Of a stretch of 39,733 nucleotides of DNA, positions 39,096 to 39,733 are shown piece after piece. Every line of letters starts with the position of its first letter. Position 1 is the stretch's first letter. The stretch lies in the IMG/VR virus record IMGVR_UViG_3300031772_007143, positions 1 to 39,733 of that record, one strand, 5' to 3'. A program made the translations under genes and the position numbers. This DNA is from a virus. Under the pieces are notes generated by a model. It saw only the letters and a list, made by a program, of their open reading frames with translations. It was not told the DNA's origin and made no database searches.

Positions 39096-39539
39096 CTAGA
39101 TTTCCGACTCGTCCTTGACGCGGATGGCGACGAACGTCATGTCCTCGCCGACGATCCCACGGGCGTCGCACGTCCAGTTGTGGGACGCGACCTTCACCTG
39201 CTCGACCGTGGCGATGATCTTGCCCGTCTTCGTGTCCTCGATCGTGGCCGTCAGATCACCGGTTGTCAGGATGTTCGTCAGGTGCTCCTCGGTGTTCCCG
39301 CCCACCTTGGGGAACCAGCCGAGCGACTTGACGGTCTCGCCGACGATCCGGAAATGGCTGGCCGAGAACGTCACGTCGTAGCCGACGGGCGCGAACTCCT
39401 CGGTCTCCACGTTGTCCAGCGTCTGGACCGGTTGGTAGTCGACGGTCTCGCCGACCTGCACGTTCCGCGCGTACCCGACCTTCACACCGTTCAGGCTGAA
39501 GCGGGCGCGCGCACCAGTGAGAATCCTACCCTTTTGCAT
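39096..39539 (-). CDS. Tail tube protein
   Basis: 147 residues. Strand-rich fold with RARFSLNGVKVGYARNVQVGET, a TLDNVETEEFAPVGYDVTFSA segment and TATIEDTKTGKIIATVEQVKVASHNW, matching small tail-tube proteins of contractile and related tails (the FII/Hcp-type barrel). It lies between the sheath-like gene and the chaperones, as expected. It forms the inner tube through which DNA passes. Confidence 0.75.
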   Translation of the reverse strand: MQKGRILTGARARFSLNGVKVGYARNVQVGETVDYQPVQTLDNVETEEFAPVGYDVTFSASHFRIVGETVKSLGWFPKVGGNTEEHLTNILTTGDLTATIEDTKTGKIIATVEQVKVASHNWTCDARGIVGEDMTFVAIRVKDESEI

Positions 39540-39563
39540 CGTAGACCTCCACGCGAACCCGCG

Positions 39564-39733
39564 TTATGCGGCCGTCTGGCGCACCGTCACCAGGTGCAGG
39601 ATCGAACGCACGAAATTGATCGGCAGGACCGGCGCGATCTCGACGCTCACTTCCATGACGTCCAGAACCAGCTCCAGATTGAGCGCCCGGTGGGCGACCA
39701 GAATTTGATTGTCAACGAGCAGGCCGAGCGTGT
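39564..39733 (-). CDS. C-terminus of an upstream tail protein, possibly the sheath (cut by window edge)
   Basis: The last 56 codons of a minus-strand gene ending at TAA 39564. The visible end (NLELVLDVMEVSVEIAPVLP, INFVRSILHLVTVRQTAA) has alternating strand residues and an IAPVLPINF segment reminiscent of the final strand of contractile sheath proteins, which insert into the neighbouring subunit. It lies directly before the tail tube, the standard sheath position. Too short for a firm assignment. Confidence 0.5.
   Translation of the reverse strand, partial: TLGLLVDNQILVAHRALNLELVLDVMEVSVEIAPVLPINFVRSILHLVTVRQTAA

Overview
This window is one continuous stretch of a GC-rich, contractile-tailed bacteriophage genome (or a closely related prophage). 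Almost every gene lies on the minus strand, packed with ATGA/GTGA/TAATG overlaps and clear Shine-Dalgarno sites. The phage assignment rests on a full tail-tube, tape-measure, baseplate and fibre series next to a phage-type replication and recombination set. No rRNA, tRNA, CRISPR array or insertion sequence was seen. The host cannot be named from the sequence. Capsid, portal and large terminase genes are not visible, so the genome continues beyond both ends.

Read in transcription order (high to low coordinate), 39.7-23.9 kb is the tail module. It holds the C-terminus of a probable sheath protein, the tail tube, two tail-assembly-chaperone ORFs in different frames, a tape measure, a gp27-like hub, a gp5/gpV-like spike, a LysM protein fused to a gp25-like domain, baseplate protein J, an Ig-like protein, a large baseplate protein carrying a lectin-like domain, and a long fibre. 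A membrane and lysis cluster follows at 24.5-23.2 kb: a holin candidate and two overlapping spanin-like proteins. A 338-bp non-coding region (22,826-23,163) with phased repeats, an AT-rich block, a 14-bp palindrome and a 12-bp hairpin separates it from the early genes.

The region 22.8-1 kb is a replication/recombination module with a T4-like parts list: UvsW-like helicase, DnaB-like helicase, DnaG-like primase, family A DNA polymerase, gp32-like ssDNA-binding protein, UvsY-like and UvsX/RecA-like proteins, SbcD/Mre11 and SbcC/Rad50 homologues (gp47/gp46), a RuvC-like resolvase and a sliding-clamp-like protein. A sigma-like factor, a ribbon-helix-helix protein, an Hfq-like protein, a cytosine-C5 methyltransferase and several Cys4 proteins are interspersed. 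Two sigma70-type promoters reading minus can be proposed at 20.6 kb and 16.46 kb. One small gene at 20.72 kb is the only convincing plus-strand gene.

The most striking feature is the polymerase gene. It is interrupted exactly in the motif B helix by an intein of about 303 residues. Inside that intein lies an HNH endonuclease ORF in the +1 frame with its own Shine-Dalgarno site, while the intein frame stays open across it. Other points of interest are the methyltransferase gene, which appears to have recognisable homologues in two frames and an internal ribosome site, and the non-coding region with helically phased repeats.
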